From assembly GCA_016869215.1 (NCBI GenBank), contig VGEP01000008.1, positions 62,001 through 126,000 on the forward strand: a stretch of 64,000 nt of DNA. The letters run 5' to 3'. Below are positions 1-9,223 of the stretch, in pieces. The translations under genes and the position numbers were made by a program. The notes beneath the pieces are model-generated. The model saw only the letters and a list, made by a program, of their open reading frames with translations, was not told the DNA's origin and did not search any database. Positions within the stretch are counted from its first letter, which is position 1. Every line of letters begins with the position of its first letter. The DNA is from Alphaproteobacteria bacterium. Its GTDB lineage: Bacteria; Pseudomonadota; Alphaproteobacteria; Rhizobiales; Xanthobacteraceae.

Positions 1-1
1 C

Positions 2-751
2 GGCGACACGCTGAGCGCGGAGTCCGAGGTCATCGAACTGAAGGAAAACTCAAACCGCAAGACCGGCATCGTCTATGTGCGCACGCGCGGCTGCCGGCAG
101 GACGGCGCCGCCGTGCTCGAATTCGTGCGCTGGGTGATGGTGCGAAAGCGCGACGAGGCAGCGCCTGTGCCCGGCGATCATGTGCCGCGGTTGCCGTCCG
201 TGCTCGAGCCGAAGCTGCTCGGCGGCGCCTGCCCGAAGATCGACTCCAAGGCCTACGATTTCGTTCTTGCCGGAAGCCCGCATCGCTTCGGCGACTACAA
301 GCCCGGCGAGCGCATCGACCACGTCGACGGCACGACCGTCGAAGAGGCCGAGCACCAGATGGCGACGCGGCTCTACCAGAACACCGCGCGCATCCACTTC
401 GACCAATATTCCGCGGCGCAAAGTCGCTTCCACCGCCGCCTGATCTACGGCGGGCACGTCATTTCGCTGGCGCGCGCGCTGTCGTTCAACGGGCTCGCCA
501 ATGCGTTCCACATCGCGGCGATCAACGGCGGCCGCCACGTGGCGCCGCTGTTCGCGGGCAACACCGTGTTCGCCTGGTCGGAAGTGCTGGCGGCGAGCGA
601 AATCCCCGGCCGCTCCGACGTCGGCGCGCTTCGCATCCGCACCGTCGCCACGCGCGACCGGACGTGCGAAGAGTTCCCGTTCATGATCGGCGACAACTAC
701 GAGCCGTCAGTCGTGCTCGACCTGGACTACTGGGCGCTCGTTCCACGCTGA
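2..751 (+). CDS. MaoC-family hydratase, mesaconyl-CoA hydratase-like (5' end missing)
   Basis: The gene enters the window from the left and its last 249 residues are visible. The sequence is of the double-hotdog MaoC type: the second hotdog carries the run NTARIHFD followed by YGGHVISLAR and NGGRHVAPLFAGNTV. This looks like the mesaconyl-CoA (2-methylfumaryl-CoA) hydratases of the ethylmalonyl-CoA pathway and related beta-methylmalyl-CoA dehydratases, which add water to a CoA-bound enoyl group in the cytosol. The exact substrate is inferred. The frame is open from base 2, so the start lies outside. The next gene, sodC-like, is convergent, with 44 bases between the two stops. Confidence 0.75.
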   Translation, partial: GDTLSAESEVIELKENSNRKTGIVYVRTRGCRQDGAAVLEFVRWVMVRKRDEAAPVPGDHVPRLPSVLEPKLLGGACPKIDSKAYDFVLAGSPHRFGDYKPGERIDHVDGTTVEEAEHQMATRLYQNTARIHFDQYSAAQSRFHRRLIYGGHVISLARALSFNGLANAFHIAAINGGRHVAPLFAGNTVFAWSEVLAASEIPGRSDVGALRIRTVATRDRTCEEFPFMIGDNYEPSVVLDLDYWALVPR

Positions 752-795
752 GCCGCACGGGTTTTTTCCCGCGCAGCCCAGCCGCACGCGCGTCG

Positions 796-1317
796 TTACA
801 TGATCACGCCGCAGATGATGCGGCCGCCGGCATCGCCCGCCGGATCGGACTTGTAGTCGTCCTTGCCGGCGTGAATGACGATGGCCGTACCGCCCTCGTG
901 GAACAGCGAGTTCGGCTTGCCTCGCTCCAGCGTCACGGCGGAGTTCAGCACCTCGAGCGTCAGCACGCCGTTCGCCGGAACGTGCAGGTTCGGCATGTCG
1001 CCGGCATGATGGCCGCCCATCCCCAGCACGCCGTGCTTCTTGCCGCCCGGATTGAAATGCCCGCCGGCGGACGTGAACGGCGGCTCGCATTTGCCGACCG
1101 CATGGATGTGGAACGCGCGCTCGCCGGCCGGCGCGCCCTTCAGCATCAGCTTGATCATGACGCCCGCGGGCGTCTGCGTCAGCTCGGCGCTGCCGACGTC
1201 CTTGCCCGATGCGTCCTTGAGTGCGGCCTTGGCGCTTTGCGCCTGTGCCGGAGCCGGCGCCAATACGGCGCCCGCGGCAATTACGACGACTGCCATCAGA
1301 GAACCGAAGAACCTCAT
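796..1317 (-). CDS. sodC: Periplasmic Cu/Zn superoxide dismutase
   Basis: A 173-residue secreted enzyme that dismutes superoxide in the periplasm. Residues 1 to about 26 form a signal peptide ending in AQA. The metal site is complete: H70 and H72 in FHIH, bridging H87 in GGHFNP, H95, H104 and D107 in HAGD, and H149 in IHAGKDD. C77 and C169 can form the family disulfide, and R166 in GGRIICG is the conserved active-site arginine. The length fits bacterial SodC. It lies 195 bases downstream of a LysR gene on the same strand, which is far enough for its own promoter. Confidence 0.95.
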   Translation of the reverse strand: MRFFGSLMAVVVIAAGAVLAPAPAQAQSAKAALKDASGKDVGSAELTQTPAGVMIKLMLKGAPAGERAFHIHAVGKCEPPFTSAGGHFNPGGKKHGVLGMGGHHAGDMPNLHVPANGVLTLEVLNSAVTLERGKPNSLFHEGGTAIVIHAGKDDYKSDPAGDAGGRIICGVIM

Positions 1318-1512
1318 GACTTCCTCCCAATATCCAAGTCTCTTGATCTAATTCACCGGTGTCGCGGCGTTACGCAGAACGTCTATGGCCGCATTATCTG
1401 CAACTATAGCATTTCGCTACAGCGCGGCGACATCGGCCGGCGCGCGGCCCGTAAAGCGACAACACCGCCGGCGCCTGCGAAGTTCTTATGGCCGCCTGAT
1501 AATTCTGCAGCG

Positions 1513-2430
1513 TCAGCCGGCGGTGCGGCTTGCGGGACGGCTCCCGCCCGCGCGCATGTGGTCGACGAGCTGCCGCGCATAGGACGCCAGTGCATCGAGG
1601 TCGCGGACGCAGATCGTGAGATCGCGCAACGCCCAGGCATCGGTCAGGTCGATCGCCTTGATCGCCATGGCCTTGACCGCGCGCCGGGCCGTGGTCGCCG
1701 GTACGACGCCAACCCCGACGTTGCGTTCGACCAGCCGGCAGACCCCATCGAAGCTGCGCAGTTGCACGCGCAACCGCAGCGGCCGTCCGACCAGATTGGC
1801 CTTCCCCGACAGGAACCGCTGCAAGGCGCTGGCCCGGTCGAGGCCGACGAAGTCGTGATCCAGCACCTCCGCGAAGTCGATCCTGGTCCGCCGCGCCAGC
1901 GGATGATCGGCCGCGACCACCAGCACGAACCGGTCGCTGCGGAACGGGAACGTCGTCAACCGGCCCGCATCGACCGTGCCCGCGACGATGCCGATGTCGC
2001 CGACGCCTTCGGCGATCAGCCCGACGATCTCGTCGGAGAGCCGCTCTTCCAGGTCGACGCTGACGTTGGGATGCGCGGCAAGAAACGAACTCAACGCCTC
2101 GGGCAGGAACTCGGTCAGCGCGTTGGTGTTGGACAAGACACGGACCTGTCCCGCGAGACCGCCGGCGTAGGCGCCGAGGTCTTCGCGAAGGCGCTCCGCC
2201 TGCGCCAGCATGGCGCGGGCGTGCTGGAGCAGGGTCCGCCCGGCCTGAGTCGGCGATACGCCGTGGCGCGAGCGGATCAGCAGCGGCGCGCCCAGCGCCT
2301 GCTCCATGTTGCGAATGCGCGTGCTGGCCGCGGCCAGCGCAAGATGCGCGCGCACGGCGCCATGGGTGATGCTGCCGGCCTCCGCGACGTGCCGGAACAG
2401 GCTGAGATCGACCAGGTCGAAGCGCATCAT
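1513..2430 (-). CDS. LysR-family transcriptional regulator
   Basis: A 305-residue LysR-type regulator: an N-terminal winged helix-turn-helix (about residues 5-64, starting FDLVDLSLFRHVAEAGS) followed by a periplasmic-binding-protein-like effector domain. The frame stays open a further 30 codons upstream, but the family alignment begins just after the MM pair, so the ATG at 2430 is preferred; an ATG 18 codons earlier and one at 2520 are possible. Its target is unknown. It points toward sodC and away from sdhC, sharing a roughly 230-base region with the sdh operon, so either could be regulated, but nothing in the sequence proves it. Confidence 0.85.
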   Translation of the reverse strand: MMRFDLVDLSLFRHVAEAGSITHGAVRAHLALAAASTRIRNMEQALGAPLLIRSRHGVSPTQAGRTLLQHARAMLAQAERLREDLGAYAGGLAGQVRVLSNTNALTEFLPEALSSFLAAHPNVSVDLEERLSDEIVGLIAEGVGDIGIVAGTVDAGRLTTFPFRSDRFVLVVAADHPLARRTRIDFAEVLDHDFVGLDRASALQRFLSGKANLVGRPLRLRVQLRSFDGVCRLVERNVGVGVVPATTARRAVKAMAIKAIDLTDAWALRDLTICVRDLDALASYARQLVDHMRAGGSRPASRTAG

Positions 2431-2661
2431 GAGATTTCGCCAATGACGAAGGCTGGCTTCCAAAACCGCTGATTGAAGTTGCATTATTCTAACGTCATTA
2501 TTCGCCAGACGCGAAGTCAAATTGCCAGCGAGATGGCTGCTTTCCGGACCGCAACCTTGGGCTGACCGCTATCCCCGCTGTGCATTTCCCGGCGTTGCGG
2601 CACAGGCAGCCTTCGGCTACCTACCGGCGCCAGAGCGGGATCGAACCGCCGGAGTGACACC

Positions 2662-3078
2662 ATGGCTGAGGCCGAGACGTCCCGAAGGCGGGAACGTCCC
2701 CTATCCCCCCACCTGCAAATCTACCGGCCGATGCTGACGATGATGATGTCCATCGTCCATCGCCTGACTGGCGCGGCGCTGTTCTTCGGCATGTTGCTGG
2801 TGGTGTGGTGGCTGATTGCCGCTGCCACCGGCCCGAACGCTTATGCCAACGTGCAGTGGTTCATGCAGACCCTGGTCGGGCGGTTGATCCTGTTCGGTTA
2901 CACCTGGGCGCTGATCCATCACATGCTGGGCGGCATCCGTCACCTGATCTGGGACCTCGGCTATGGCTTCGGGCCGGCCGAGCGCGAATGGATGGCGGTC
3001 GCCAACCTGGTCGGCTCAATCGGATTGACGGTGGTGCTGTGGTTCGTCGGCTACCTGATGCTGGGAGACATCCGATGA
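2662..3078 (+). CDS. sdhC: Succinate dehydrogenase cytochrome b556 subunit
   Basis: A 138-residue membrane anchor of respiratory complex II, which passes electrons from succinate to ubiquinone. It shows the family opening RPLSPHLQIYRP (residues 12-23), the S-x-x-H-R-x-T-G motif near residues 30-36 and three membrane segments. H87 in H-M-L-G-G-I-R-H matches the heme b axial ligand of SdhC. A GGAG ribosome site lies 7 bases before the ATG. It is the first gene of sdhCDAB and its TGA overlaps the ATG of sdhD (ATGA), so the two are translationally coupled. Confidence 0.96.
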   Translation: MAEAETSRRRERPLSPHLQIYRPMLTMMMSIVHRLTGAALFFGMLLVVWWLIAAATGPNAYANVQWFMQTLVGRLILFGYTWALIHHMLGGIRHLIWDLGYGFGPAEREWMAVANLVGSIGLTVVLWFVGYLMLGDIR

Positions 3079-3464
3079 GCCGCTCCTCGCTGCGCACGCC
3101 GCTCGGCCGCGTTGCCCATCTGGGCACGGCCCGCTCAGGCACCCGTCATTTCTGGCACCAGCGGCTGACCGCGGTCGCCAACGTGCCGCTGACCATCGCC
3201 TTCGTGCTGATCGTGGTCGGCGTGCTCGGACGCAACCACGCCGCGGTGGTGCAGATCCTGGGCTCGACCTTCGTATCGATCGTCGTGCTGCTGTTCGTGG
3301 TGAGCAGCGTGTATCATATGCGGCTCGGGATGCAGGTCATCATCGAGGACTACGTCCACGACGAGAATCTGAAGATCGCCGCGCTGATGGCGAACACGTT
3401 CTTTACGATCGCCGTCGGCTTCGCCGCGGCGTTCGCGACCTTCAAACTGGCATTCGGACTGTAA
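3075..3464 (+). CDS. sdhD: Succinate dehydrogenase hydrophobic membrane anchor subunit
   Basis: A 129-residue second membrane anchor of complex II. Three hydrophobic segments are visible, and the motif [16 protein letters not shown] after segment two carries the likely second heme ligand. The frame is open for 90 codons upstream inside sdhC, but the ATG overlapping the sdhC stop gives the normal family length and typical ATGA coupling. The sdhA start follows the stop by four bases. Confidence 0.95.
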   Translation: MSRSSLRTPLGRVAHLGTARSGTRHFWHQRLTAVANVPLTIAFVLIVVGVLGRNHAAVVQILGSTFVSIVVLLFVVSSVYHMRLGMQVIIEDYVHDENLKIAALMANTFFTIAVGFAAAFATFKLAFGL

Positions 3465-3468
3465 AGCG

Positions 3469-5304
3469 ATGGCTGAAAACGGCGCTCAAAACGGCGGCGC
3501 ACCGAAGATCAACGGGCGCGCCTATCCGATCGAGGACCACAGCTACGATGTCGTGGTCGTCGGCGCCGGCGGCTCGGGCCTGCGCGCGGTGGTTGGATGC
3601 AGCGAGGCCGGTTTGAAGACCGCCTGCATCACCAAGGTGTTCCCGACCCGCTCGCATACGGTCGCGGCGCAAGGCGGGATCGCCGCCGCGCTCGGCAACA
3701 TGGGCGAGGACGACTGGCGCTGGCACATGTACGACACCGTCAAGGGCGCCGACTGGCTCGGCGACCAGGACGCGATCGAATACATGGTGCGCGAGGCGCC
3801 CGCCGCCGTGTACGAACTCGAGCACTGGGGCATGCCGTTCTCGCGGCGCGAGGACGACGGCAAGATCTACCAGCGTCCGTTCGGCGGCATGACCACTCAT
3901 TTCGGCAAGGGCACCGCGCAACGCACCTGCGCCGCCGCCGACCGCACCGGCCACGCCATGCTGCACACCATGTACGGCCAGTCGCTGCGGCATTCGGCCG
4001 AGTTCTTCGTCGAGTATTTCGCCATCGACCTGATCATGGACGACGAAGGCCGCTGCCGCGGTGTCGTGGCGCTGAACATGGATGACGGCACGATCCACCG
4101 CTTCCGGGCGCAGACGACGATTCTGGCGACCGGCGGCTACGGCCGCGCCTACCTCTCCTGCACCGGCGCACATACCCAGACCGGCGACGGAAACGGCATG
4201 GTGCTGCGCGCGGGCCTGCCGCTGCAGGACATGGAGTTCGTGCAGTTCCACCCGACCGGCATCTACGGCGCCGGCTGCCTGATCACCGAGGGCGCACGCG
4301 GCGAAGGCGCCTACCTCGTCAACGCCGAGGGCGAGCGCTTCATGGAGCGCTATGCGCCGTCGGCGAAGGACCTCGCCTCGCGCGACGTGGTCTCGCGCTC
4401 GATGACCGTCGAAATCCGCGAGGGCCGCGGCGTCGGCAAGAACAAGGACCACATCTTCCTGCACCTCGACCATCTCGATCCGGCGGTGCTGGCCGAGCGC
4501 CTGCCGGGGATCACCGACAGCGCGCGCATCTTTGCCGGCGTCGACCTGACCCGCGAGCCGATCCCGGTGATCCCGACGGTGCACTACAACATGGGCGGCA
4601 TCGCCACGAACTGGAAGGGCGAGGCACTGACCAAGAAGAACGGCAACGCCGACACTGTCGTGCCCGGCCTGATGGCGCTCGGCGAGGCCGGTTGCGTGTC
4701 GGTGCACGGCGCCAACCGCCTCGGCTCCAACTCGCTGATCGACCTCGTGGTGTTCGGCCGCGCCGCCGCGATCCACTGCAAGGATTCGCTGACGCCCAAC
4801 GACAAGCAGCCAGAGCTGCCCAAGGACTCAGCCGAGCGCGCGCTGGGCCGCCTCGATCGCCTCCGCCATGCCAGCGGCGGCACGCCGACCGCGGAACTGC
4901 GCGGCCAGATGCAGCGCGTGATGCAGAACAACTGCGCGGTGTTCCGCACCGGCGAGGTGCTGCAGGAAGGCCACAAGCTGATCCACGAGGCCTACGGCGC
5001 CGCCTCCGACGTGCGCGTCACCGACCGTTCGCTGATCTGGAATTCCGACCTGATCGAGACGCTGGAGTTCGACAACCTGATCGTCCAGGCCGTCGTCACC
5101 ATGGACGCGGCGCTGAACCGCACCGAAAGCCGCGGCGCGCATGCGCGGGAGGACCATCCCGACCGCGACGACAAGAACTGGATGAAGCACACGCTGACGT
5201 GGATGGACGAGAAGGGCAACGTCACCATCGACTACCGCCCGGTCCACGCCTACACGCTGACCAACGACGTCTCCTACATCGAGCCCAAGGCGAGGGTGTA
5301 CTGA
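3469..5304 (+). CDS. sdhA: Succinate dehydrogenase flavoprotein subunit
   Basis: A 611-residue catalytic subunit that oxidises succinate to fumarate at the cytoplasmic face of the membrane. The Rossmann motif [10 protein letters not shown] (residues 31-40) binds FAD. H63 in [11 protein letters not shown] is the histidine that carries covalent FAD. The substrate-site segments [11 protein letters not shown] and [13 protein letters not shown] are present, and the C-terminal helical domain is complete. The length is normal for alphaproteobacterial SdhA. It is the third gene of the operon, followed after three bases by sdhB. Confidence 0.98.
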   Translation: MAENGAQNGGAPKINGRAYPIEDHSYDVVVVGAGGSGLRAVVGCSEAGLKTACITKVFPTRSHTVAAQGGIAAALGNMGEDDWRWHMYDTVKGADWLGDQDAIEYMVREAPAAVYELEHWGMPFSRREDDGKIYQRPFGGMTTHFGKGTAQRTCAAADRTGHAMLHTMYGQSLRHSAEFFVEYFAIDLIMDDEGRCRGVVALNMDDGTIHRFRAQTTILATGGYGRAYLSCTGAHTQTGDGNGMVLRAGLPLQDMEFVQFHPTGIYGAGCLITEGARGEGAYLVNAEGERFMERYAPSAKDLASRDVVSRSMTVEIREGRGVGKNKDHIFLHLDHLDPAVLAERLPGITDSARIFAGVDLTREPIPVIPTVHYNMGGIATNWKGEALTKKNGNADTVVPGLMALGEAGCVSVHGANRLGSNSLIDLVVFGRAAAIHCKDSLTPNDKQPELPKDSAERALGRLDRLRHASGGTPTAELRGQMQRVMQNNCAVFRTGEVLQEGHKLIHEAYGAASDVRVTDRSLIWNSDLIETLEFDNLIVQAVVTMDAALNRTESRGAHAREDHPDRDDKNWMKHTLTWMDEKGNVTIDYRPVHAYTLTNDVSYIEPKARVY

Positions 5305-5307
5305 ACC

Positions 5308-6087
5308 ATGGTCCAACTCACCCTTCCGAAGAACTCGAAGATCACCGAGGGCAAGACCTGGAAGCGCCCGACCGGCGCGCGCAACGTCACGCCGTTCCGC
5401 GTCTATCGCTGGAACCCGGACGACGGCCAGAATCCGCGCATGGACACCTATTTCGTCGACCGCGACGACTGCGCGCCGATGGTTCTCGACGCGCTGATCT
5501 GGATCAAGAACAAGATCGATCCGACGCTGACGTTCCGCCGGTCGTGCCGCGAGGGCGTCTGCGGCTCCTGCGCGATGAACATCGACGGCACCAACACGCT
5601 CGCCTGCACAAAAGGCATGGACGAGATCAAGGGCACGATCAAAGTCTATCCGCTGCCGCACCAGCCGGTGATCAAGGACTTGGTGCCGGACCTGACGAAT
5701 TTCTACGCGCAGTACGCGTCGATCGAGCCGTGGCTGCAGACCAAGACGCCGACGCCCGAGAAGGAATGGCGGCAGAGCCACGAGGACCGCAAGAAGCTGG
5801 ACGACCACTACGAGTGCATTCTATGCGCCTGCTGCTCGACCTCGTGCCCGAGCTACTGGTGGAATTCCGACCGCTATCTCGGACCGGCGGCGCTGCTGCA
5901 GGCCAATCGCTGGATCGGCGACAGCCGCGACGAGGCGACCGGCGAGCGGCTCGACAACCTGGAAGACCCGTTCCGGCTGTACCGCTGCCACACCATCATG
6001 AACTGCGCCAAGGCCTGCCCGAAGGGTCTCAATCCGGCGAAGTCCATCGCCGAGATCAAGAAGCGGCTGGTCGAGCGGCAGGTTTAG
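5308..6087 (+). CDS. sdhB: Succinate dehydrogenase iron-sulfur subunit
   Basis: A 259-residue electron-transfer subunit that links the SdhA flavin to the membrane quinone site. All three cluster-binding blocks are intact: C-R-E-G-V-C-G-S-C with a later Cys for the 2Fe-2S cluster, [12 protein letters not shown], and [13 protein letters not shown] for the 4Fe-4S and 3Fe-4S clusters. It is the last gene of sdhCDAB. The following 144 bases hold no obvious hairpin terminator or gene. Confidence 0.98.
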   Translation: MVQLTLPKNSKITEGKTWKRPTGARNVTPFRVYRWNPDDGQNPRMDTYFVDRDDCAPMVLDALIWIKNKIDPTLTFRRSCREGVCGSCAMNIDGTNTLACTKGMDEIKGTIKVYPLPHQPVIKDLVPDLTNFYAQYASIEPWLQTKTPTPEKEWRQSHEDRKKLDDHYECILCACCSTSCPSYWWNSDRYLGPAALLQANRWIGDSRDEATGERLDNLEDPFRLYRCHTIMNCAKACPKGLNPAKSIAEIKKRLVERQV

Positions 6088-6231
6088 ACGAATTCCACTC
6101 CGCCTGCGAAACGCCGCACTTTCCTTTGGCGGCGCGCATCATTACTATTCTAACAGCGCGTTGACGCCACGTTTCGCGCCGCAGGCAACCTCGCCGCGGC
6201 TGCTCCGCGCCCATCCATAGGGATCGCCGCC

Positions 6232-7047
6232 ATGAACCAGCACACCACGACCAGGCACGCCATCGGCCGCGTCCGCCACGAGCCGCGCCGCCGTCTGCTC
6301 ACCGTCAAGACCGTCGAGCGCATCACGCCGCAGATGGCGCGCATCACGCTCGGCGGCGATCTCGCGGACTTCCGCAGCGCGTCCTACGACGACCACGTCA
6401 AGGTGTTCTTCCCGCTGCCCGGCCGCAATGCGCCGACGATTCCGGAGCCCGGCCCGGACGGCAAGGCACCCGAGGGCGTCGAACGCTCGCCCGGCCGCGA
6501 CTACACCCCGCGCCGTTACGACACGGACAAACTGGTGATCGATTTCGCGCTGCACGAGGCGGGACCTGCGACCGACTGGGCGGCGCAGGCCGCGCCCGGC
6601 CAGCAGTTGTCCATCGGCGGTCCGCGCGGCTCGTTCGTCGTGACCGACGATTTCGACTGGTACCTGTTCGTGGGCGATGAAACCGCGCTGCCCGCAATCG
6701 GCCGCAGACTCGAAGAGCTGCGTGCAGGCACGCGCGCCATCGTCGTCGCCGCGGTGACCGGGCGCGAGGAGGAGCAGCGATTCGAAAGCCGCGCATCCGT
6801 CGAAACGGTGTGGGTGCACCGGCCGCTGTCGCAGGCTACCGATCCGGCGCCGCTGGTCGACGCGGTGCGCGCGCTCAAGCTGCCCTCGTCCGGCGACGGC
6901 TACTGCTGGGCCGCGGGCGAGTCGCAGACCGCGAAGCTCCTGCGCCAGCACCTGGTCGGCGAGCGCGGCCACGACAAGGCCTGGGTCAAGGCCGCCGGCT
7001 ACTGGAAGCGCGGCGCCGAAGCGATCCACGAGACCCACAACGACTAG
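6232..7047 (+). CDS. Siderophore-interacting FAD-binding reductase (ViuB/YqjH type)
   Basis: A 271-residue cytosolic flavoprotein expected to reduce ferric-siderophore complexes and release iron. The N-terminal FAD-binding barrel (about residues 18-130) contains R-D-Y-T-P-R-R-Y-D, the R-x-Y-T-x-R flavin motif. The C-terminal NAD(P)H-binding SIP domain follows, with the family signature G-D-E-T-A-L-P-A-I-G-R and the late W-A-A-G-E-S. No siderophore receptor or transporter gene is beside it, so it stands alone after the sdh operon. A palindromic repeat follows its stop. Confidence 0.88.
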   Translation: MNQHTTTRHAIGRVRHEPRRRLLTVKTVERITPQMARITLGGDLADFRSASYDDHVKVFFPLPGRNAPTIPEPGPDGKAPEGVERSPGRDYTPRRYDTDKLVIDFALHEAGPATDWAAQAAPGQQLSIGGPRGSFVVTDDFDWYLFVGDETALPAIGRRLEELRAGTRAIVVAAVTGREEEQRFESRASVETVWVHRPLSQATDPAPLVDAVRALKLPSSGDGYCWAAGESQTAKLLRQHLVGERGHDKAWVKAAGYWKRGAEAIHETHND

Positions 7048-7062
7048 AGTTCTTGTGTTGTC

Positions 7063-7106
7063 GCGTTTTCTTCACGCGAACCGGTACCCACTTCGCTCGA
7101 AAACGC
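7063..7106. repeat. Interspersed palindromic element, copy 1
   Basis: A 44-base element bounded by the perfect 8-base inverted repeat GCGTTTTC / GAAAACGC, with an inner core reading GCGAACCGG..CCACTTCGC. The same arrangement recurs at 29520-29562 with ends GCATTTTC / GAAAATGC. Elements of this form are known to be abundant between genes in Bradyrhizobium-like genomes. It follows the stop of the siderophore-interacting protein and may act as an RNA hairpin. Confidence 0.7.
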
Positions 7107-7240
7107 TCCAGCCGGCCCGCGTCGGGTGCTTAACAAGACCTTAAGCGGTCATGCGGCATTAAGCATACCGGCAGCGCCGCCGTCGCCGCATGAACCGGAC
7201 CTGCGCGCCGCCGACCAATGGGCACGCAGGAGACACCGTC

Positions 7241-7801
7241 ATGCGCACCCTCATCGCTTCGCTGCTCGTTCTGTCCGCCGCGCTGCCCGCCGCCGCGCAG
7301 AACAAGTCCTATGAAATTCACGCGCCCGGCCGCACCTTCGAGATTCAGCAGCCGCGCGGGAAGTGGCAGGTGCCGGGCGAAATCCAGGTGCCCAAGGGCA
7401 TCCAGGCGGTGAAGTCGATCGCCGTCAGCCGCTGCGAGCGCCGCGTCAGCGTGGTCGCGGACGCGCTGTTCGATTTCGACAAGTCGAACCTGCGCGCCGA
7501 AGCCGAGGAAACGCTGCTCGCCGCAGCCCCCGAGATCAAGAAGCTCGGCAAGCCTTCGCGCGTCGAAGGCCACACCGACTCCAAGGGCTCGGACTCCTAC
7601 AACATGCGGCTGTCGGAAGCGCGCGCCACCACGGTGCGCGACTGGATGGTCAAGCGCGACATCGTGCCGGCGGCGACCCCGATCCGTGGTTATGGCAAGA
7701 CCAAGCCGGTCGCGCCAAACGCCACCGCCGACGGCAAGGACGACCCCAAAGGCCGCCAGCGCAACCGGCGCGTCGAGGTGGTGTTCGACACCTGCTCGTA
7801 A
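7241..7801 (+). CDS. OmpA-domain peptidoglycan-associated protein
   Basis: A 186-residue exported protein. Residues 1 to about 20 are a signal peptide (MRTLIASLLVLSAALPAAAQ). The C-terminal half (about 75-182) is an OmpA/MotB-type peptidoglycan-binding domain, with the opening A-L-F-D-F-D-K-S, then G-H-T-D-S and N-M-R-L-S-E-A-R-A. The N-terminal 55 mature residues have no recognised domain. The ATG with CAGGAGA seven bases upstream is preferred over an in-frame ATG 17 codons earlier because it begins the signal peptide. It probably tethers the outer envelope to the wall. Confidence 0.88.
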   Translation: MRTLIASLLVLSAALPAAAQNKSYEIHAPGRTFEIQQPRGKWQVPGEIQVPKGIQAVKSIAVSRCERRVSVVADALFDFDKSNLRAEAEETLLAAAPEIKKLGKPSRVEGHTDSKGSDSYNMRLSEARATTVRDWMVKRDIVPAATPIRGYGKTKPVAPNATADGKDDPKGRQRNRRVEVVFDTCS

Positions 7802-7827
7802 ATTCGGCCGCGCAGGCGCGGCGGCAT

Positions 7828-8130
7828 TCAGCGCGGCGGCGGTTCGACGGACTGCCGGTTGCCCGGCGGTTTGGACCGCCACAGCCACCACGCACCGGTG
7901 CCGATCGCGGTCAGCGCCCACGAGGCCAGGCCGAACACGACCAGCGCCGCGATCCCGATCGGCACGAACGGCAGCCGTAGCGGCACCACGTCCTCGCCGA
8001 TCCAGAAGATCGCGGTGAGCAGGAACGCCAGGACCGCCACGCCCACAGAAACGTAGGCGACGACCAGCAGGGCACCGGCGACCACCGCCGAGCCCGCCGT
8101 AACGGCGACCTTTCCGAACAGGTTCCGCAT
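7828..8130 (-). CDS. Small two-segment membrane protein, unknown function
   Basis: A 100-residue protein of unrecognised family. Two long hydrophobic stretches (about residues 11-46, which may hold one or two helices, and 55-84) flank a short charged turn with G-E-D-V-V-P; the C-terminus is proline-rich and basic. It is convergent with the OmpA-domain gene, 26 bases apart. The GC-rich sequence GCCGCGC-AG-GCGCGGC in that gap could form a weak shared terminator. Codon use fits the neighbours, so it is probably a real gene. Confidence 0.65.
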   Translation of the reverse strand: MRNLFGKVAVTAGSAVVAGALLVVAYVSVGVAVLAFLLTAIFWIGEDVVPLRLPFVPIGIAALVVFGLASWALTAIGTGAWWLWRSKPPGNRQSVEPPPR

Positions 8131-8207
8131 GGCGTCTCCCGCCCGGTAATGCCGGACGCCGCGGAAGGTTGCCGTGGCCTTGCACCGGGATCAACCGCCG
8201 CCGGCGC

Positions 8208-9188
8208 TCAATTGAGTTTGATGCCGGCGCGGCGGATCACCTCACCCCATCGCTTGGTGTCGGCCTCGACGTGGGCTCCGAGCCTTTCGGGCGAACCCAG
8301 CGGGATGGACATGCCGGCCGCGGTGAAGCGAGCGGACACGTCCGGCGCCGTGAAGATCGCGTTGGCCTCGCGGTTCAGCCAATCGATTGCGGCCCGCGGC
8401 GTGCCGGCCGGCGCGAAGAACGCAAACCATGCGCCGGCCTCCATCTGTGGCAACCCCGCTTCCTGCATGGTCGGAACGTCCGGCAGCAACGGCGAGCGCT
8501 GCGCGGCAGTAATGCCGAGCGCACGGAACTTGCCTTCGCGGATGTTGTTCATGGCGTTGCCGATCAGGTCGAAGGTCATCGGCACGTGGCCGGCCAGCAC
8601 GTCCTGGTTGGCGGGCGCCGCGCCACGGTACTGCACGCCGACGATCTGGACGCCGGTGTGAAGCTTGAACTGCTCGGCCACGAGATGCGGCGTGGTGCCG
8701 ATACCGGCCGAGGCGTAGGTCAATCCGCCCGGTTTGCTCTTGGCGAGCGCGATCAGCTCCTGCACGGATTTTGCCGGCACCGAGGGATGGACCACCAGGA
8801 CCGTCGGCCCGGTCACCAGGAACACCACCGGCGCGAAGTCCTTGGCCGGGTTGTACGGCAGCTTGGGGTCGAGGTGCTGTAACACCGAGTTGGTACCGTG
8901 GAAGCCCAGGTAGATCGTGTAGCCGTCGGGCGCGGATTTCGCGACATGATCCGCCGCGATCACTCCGTTGGCGCCGGTGCGGTTTTCGACCACCACGATA
9001 CGGCCGGTCCGTTCCTGCACCTTGGCGGCGAAGGTGCGGCTGACGATGTCGGACATTCCGCCCGGCGCGGTCGGCACGACGATGCGGATCGGCCGGTTCG
9101 GGTAGTCCTGACCCGGCGCGGCGCCCCCGCCCGCAAGCAGCGTGGCGGAAGCGGCGAATGCGACTGCGAAACGTGTCCAACGGTTCAT
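8208..9188 (-). CDS. Bug-family tripartite tricarboxylate transporter receptor
   Basis: A 326-residue periplasmic solute-binding protein. The signal peptide spans about residues 1-29, and the mature protein begins with the Bug hallmark YPNRPIRIVVPTAPGG, followed by the D-G-Y-T and G-L-T-Y-A-S-A-G segments. Bug proteins bind small carboxylates for TctAB-type importers or signalling. The ATG at 9188 has a GGAGG site and starts the signal peptide; the longer frame upstream is not supported. It is 35 bases downstream of the UROD/MetE-like gene on the same strand, so the two probably form an operon. Confidence 0.92.
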   Translation of the reverse strand: MNRWTRFAVAFAASATLLAGGGAAPGQDYPNRPIRIVVPTAPGGMSDIVSRTFAAKVQERTGRIVVVENRTGANGVIAADHVAKSAPDGYTIYLGFHGTNSVLQHLDPKLPYNPAKDFAPVVFLVTGPTVLVVHPSVPAKSVQELIALAKSKPGGLTYASAGIGTTPHLVAEQFKLHTGVQIVGVQYRGAAPANQDVLAGHVPMTFDLIGNAMNNIREGKFRALGITAAQRSPLLPDVPTMQEAGLPQMEAGAWFAFFAPAGTPRAAIDWLNREANAIFTAPDVSARFTAAGMSIPLGSPERLGAHVEADTKRWGEVIRRAGIKLN

Positions 9189-9223
9189 GGCTTCCTCCCT
9201 TTCCAGGTTCTTGTCGGCAGCGT

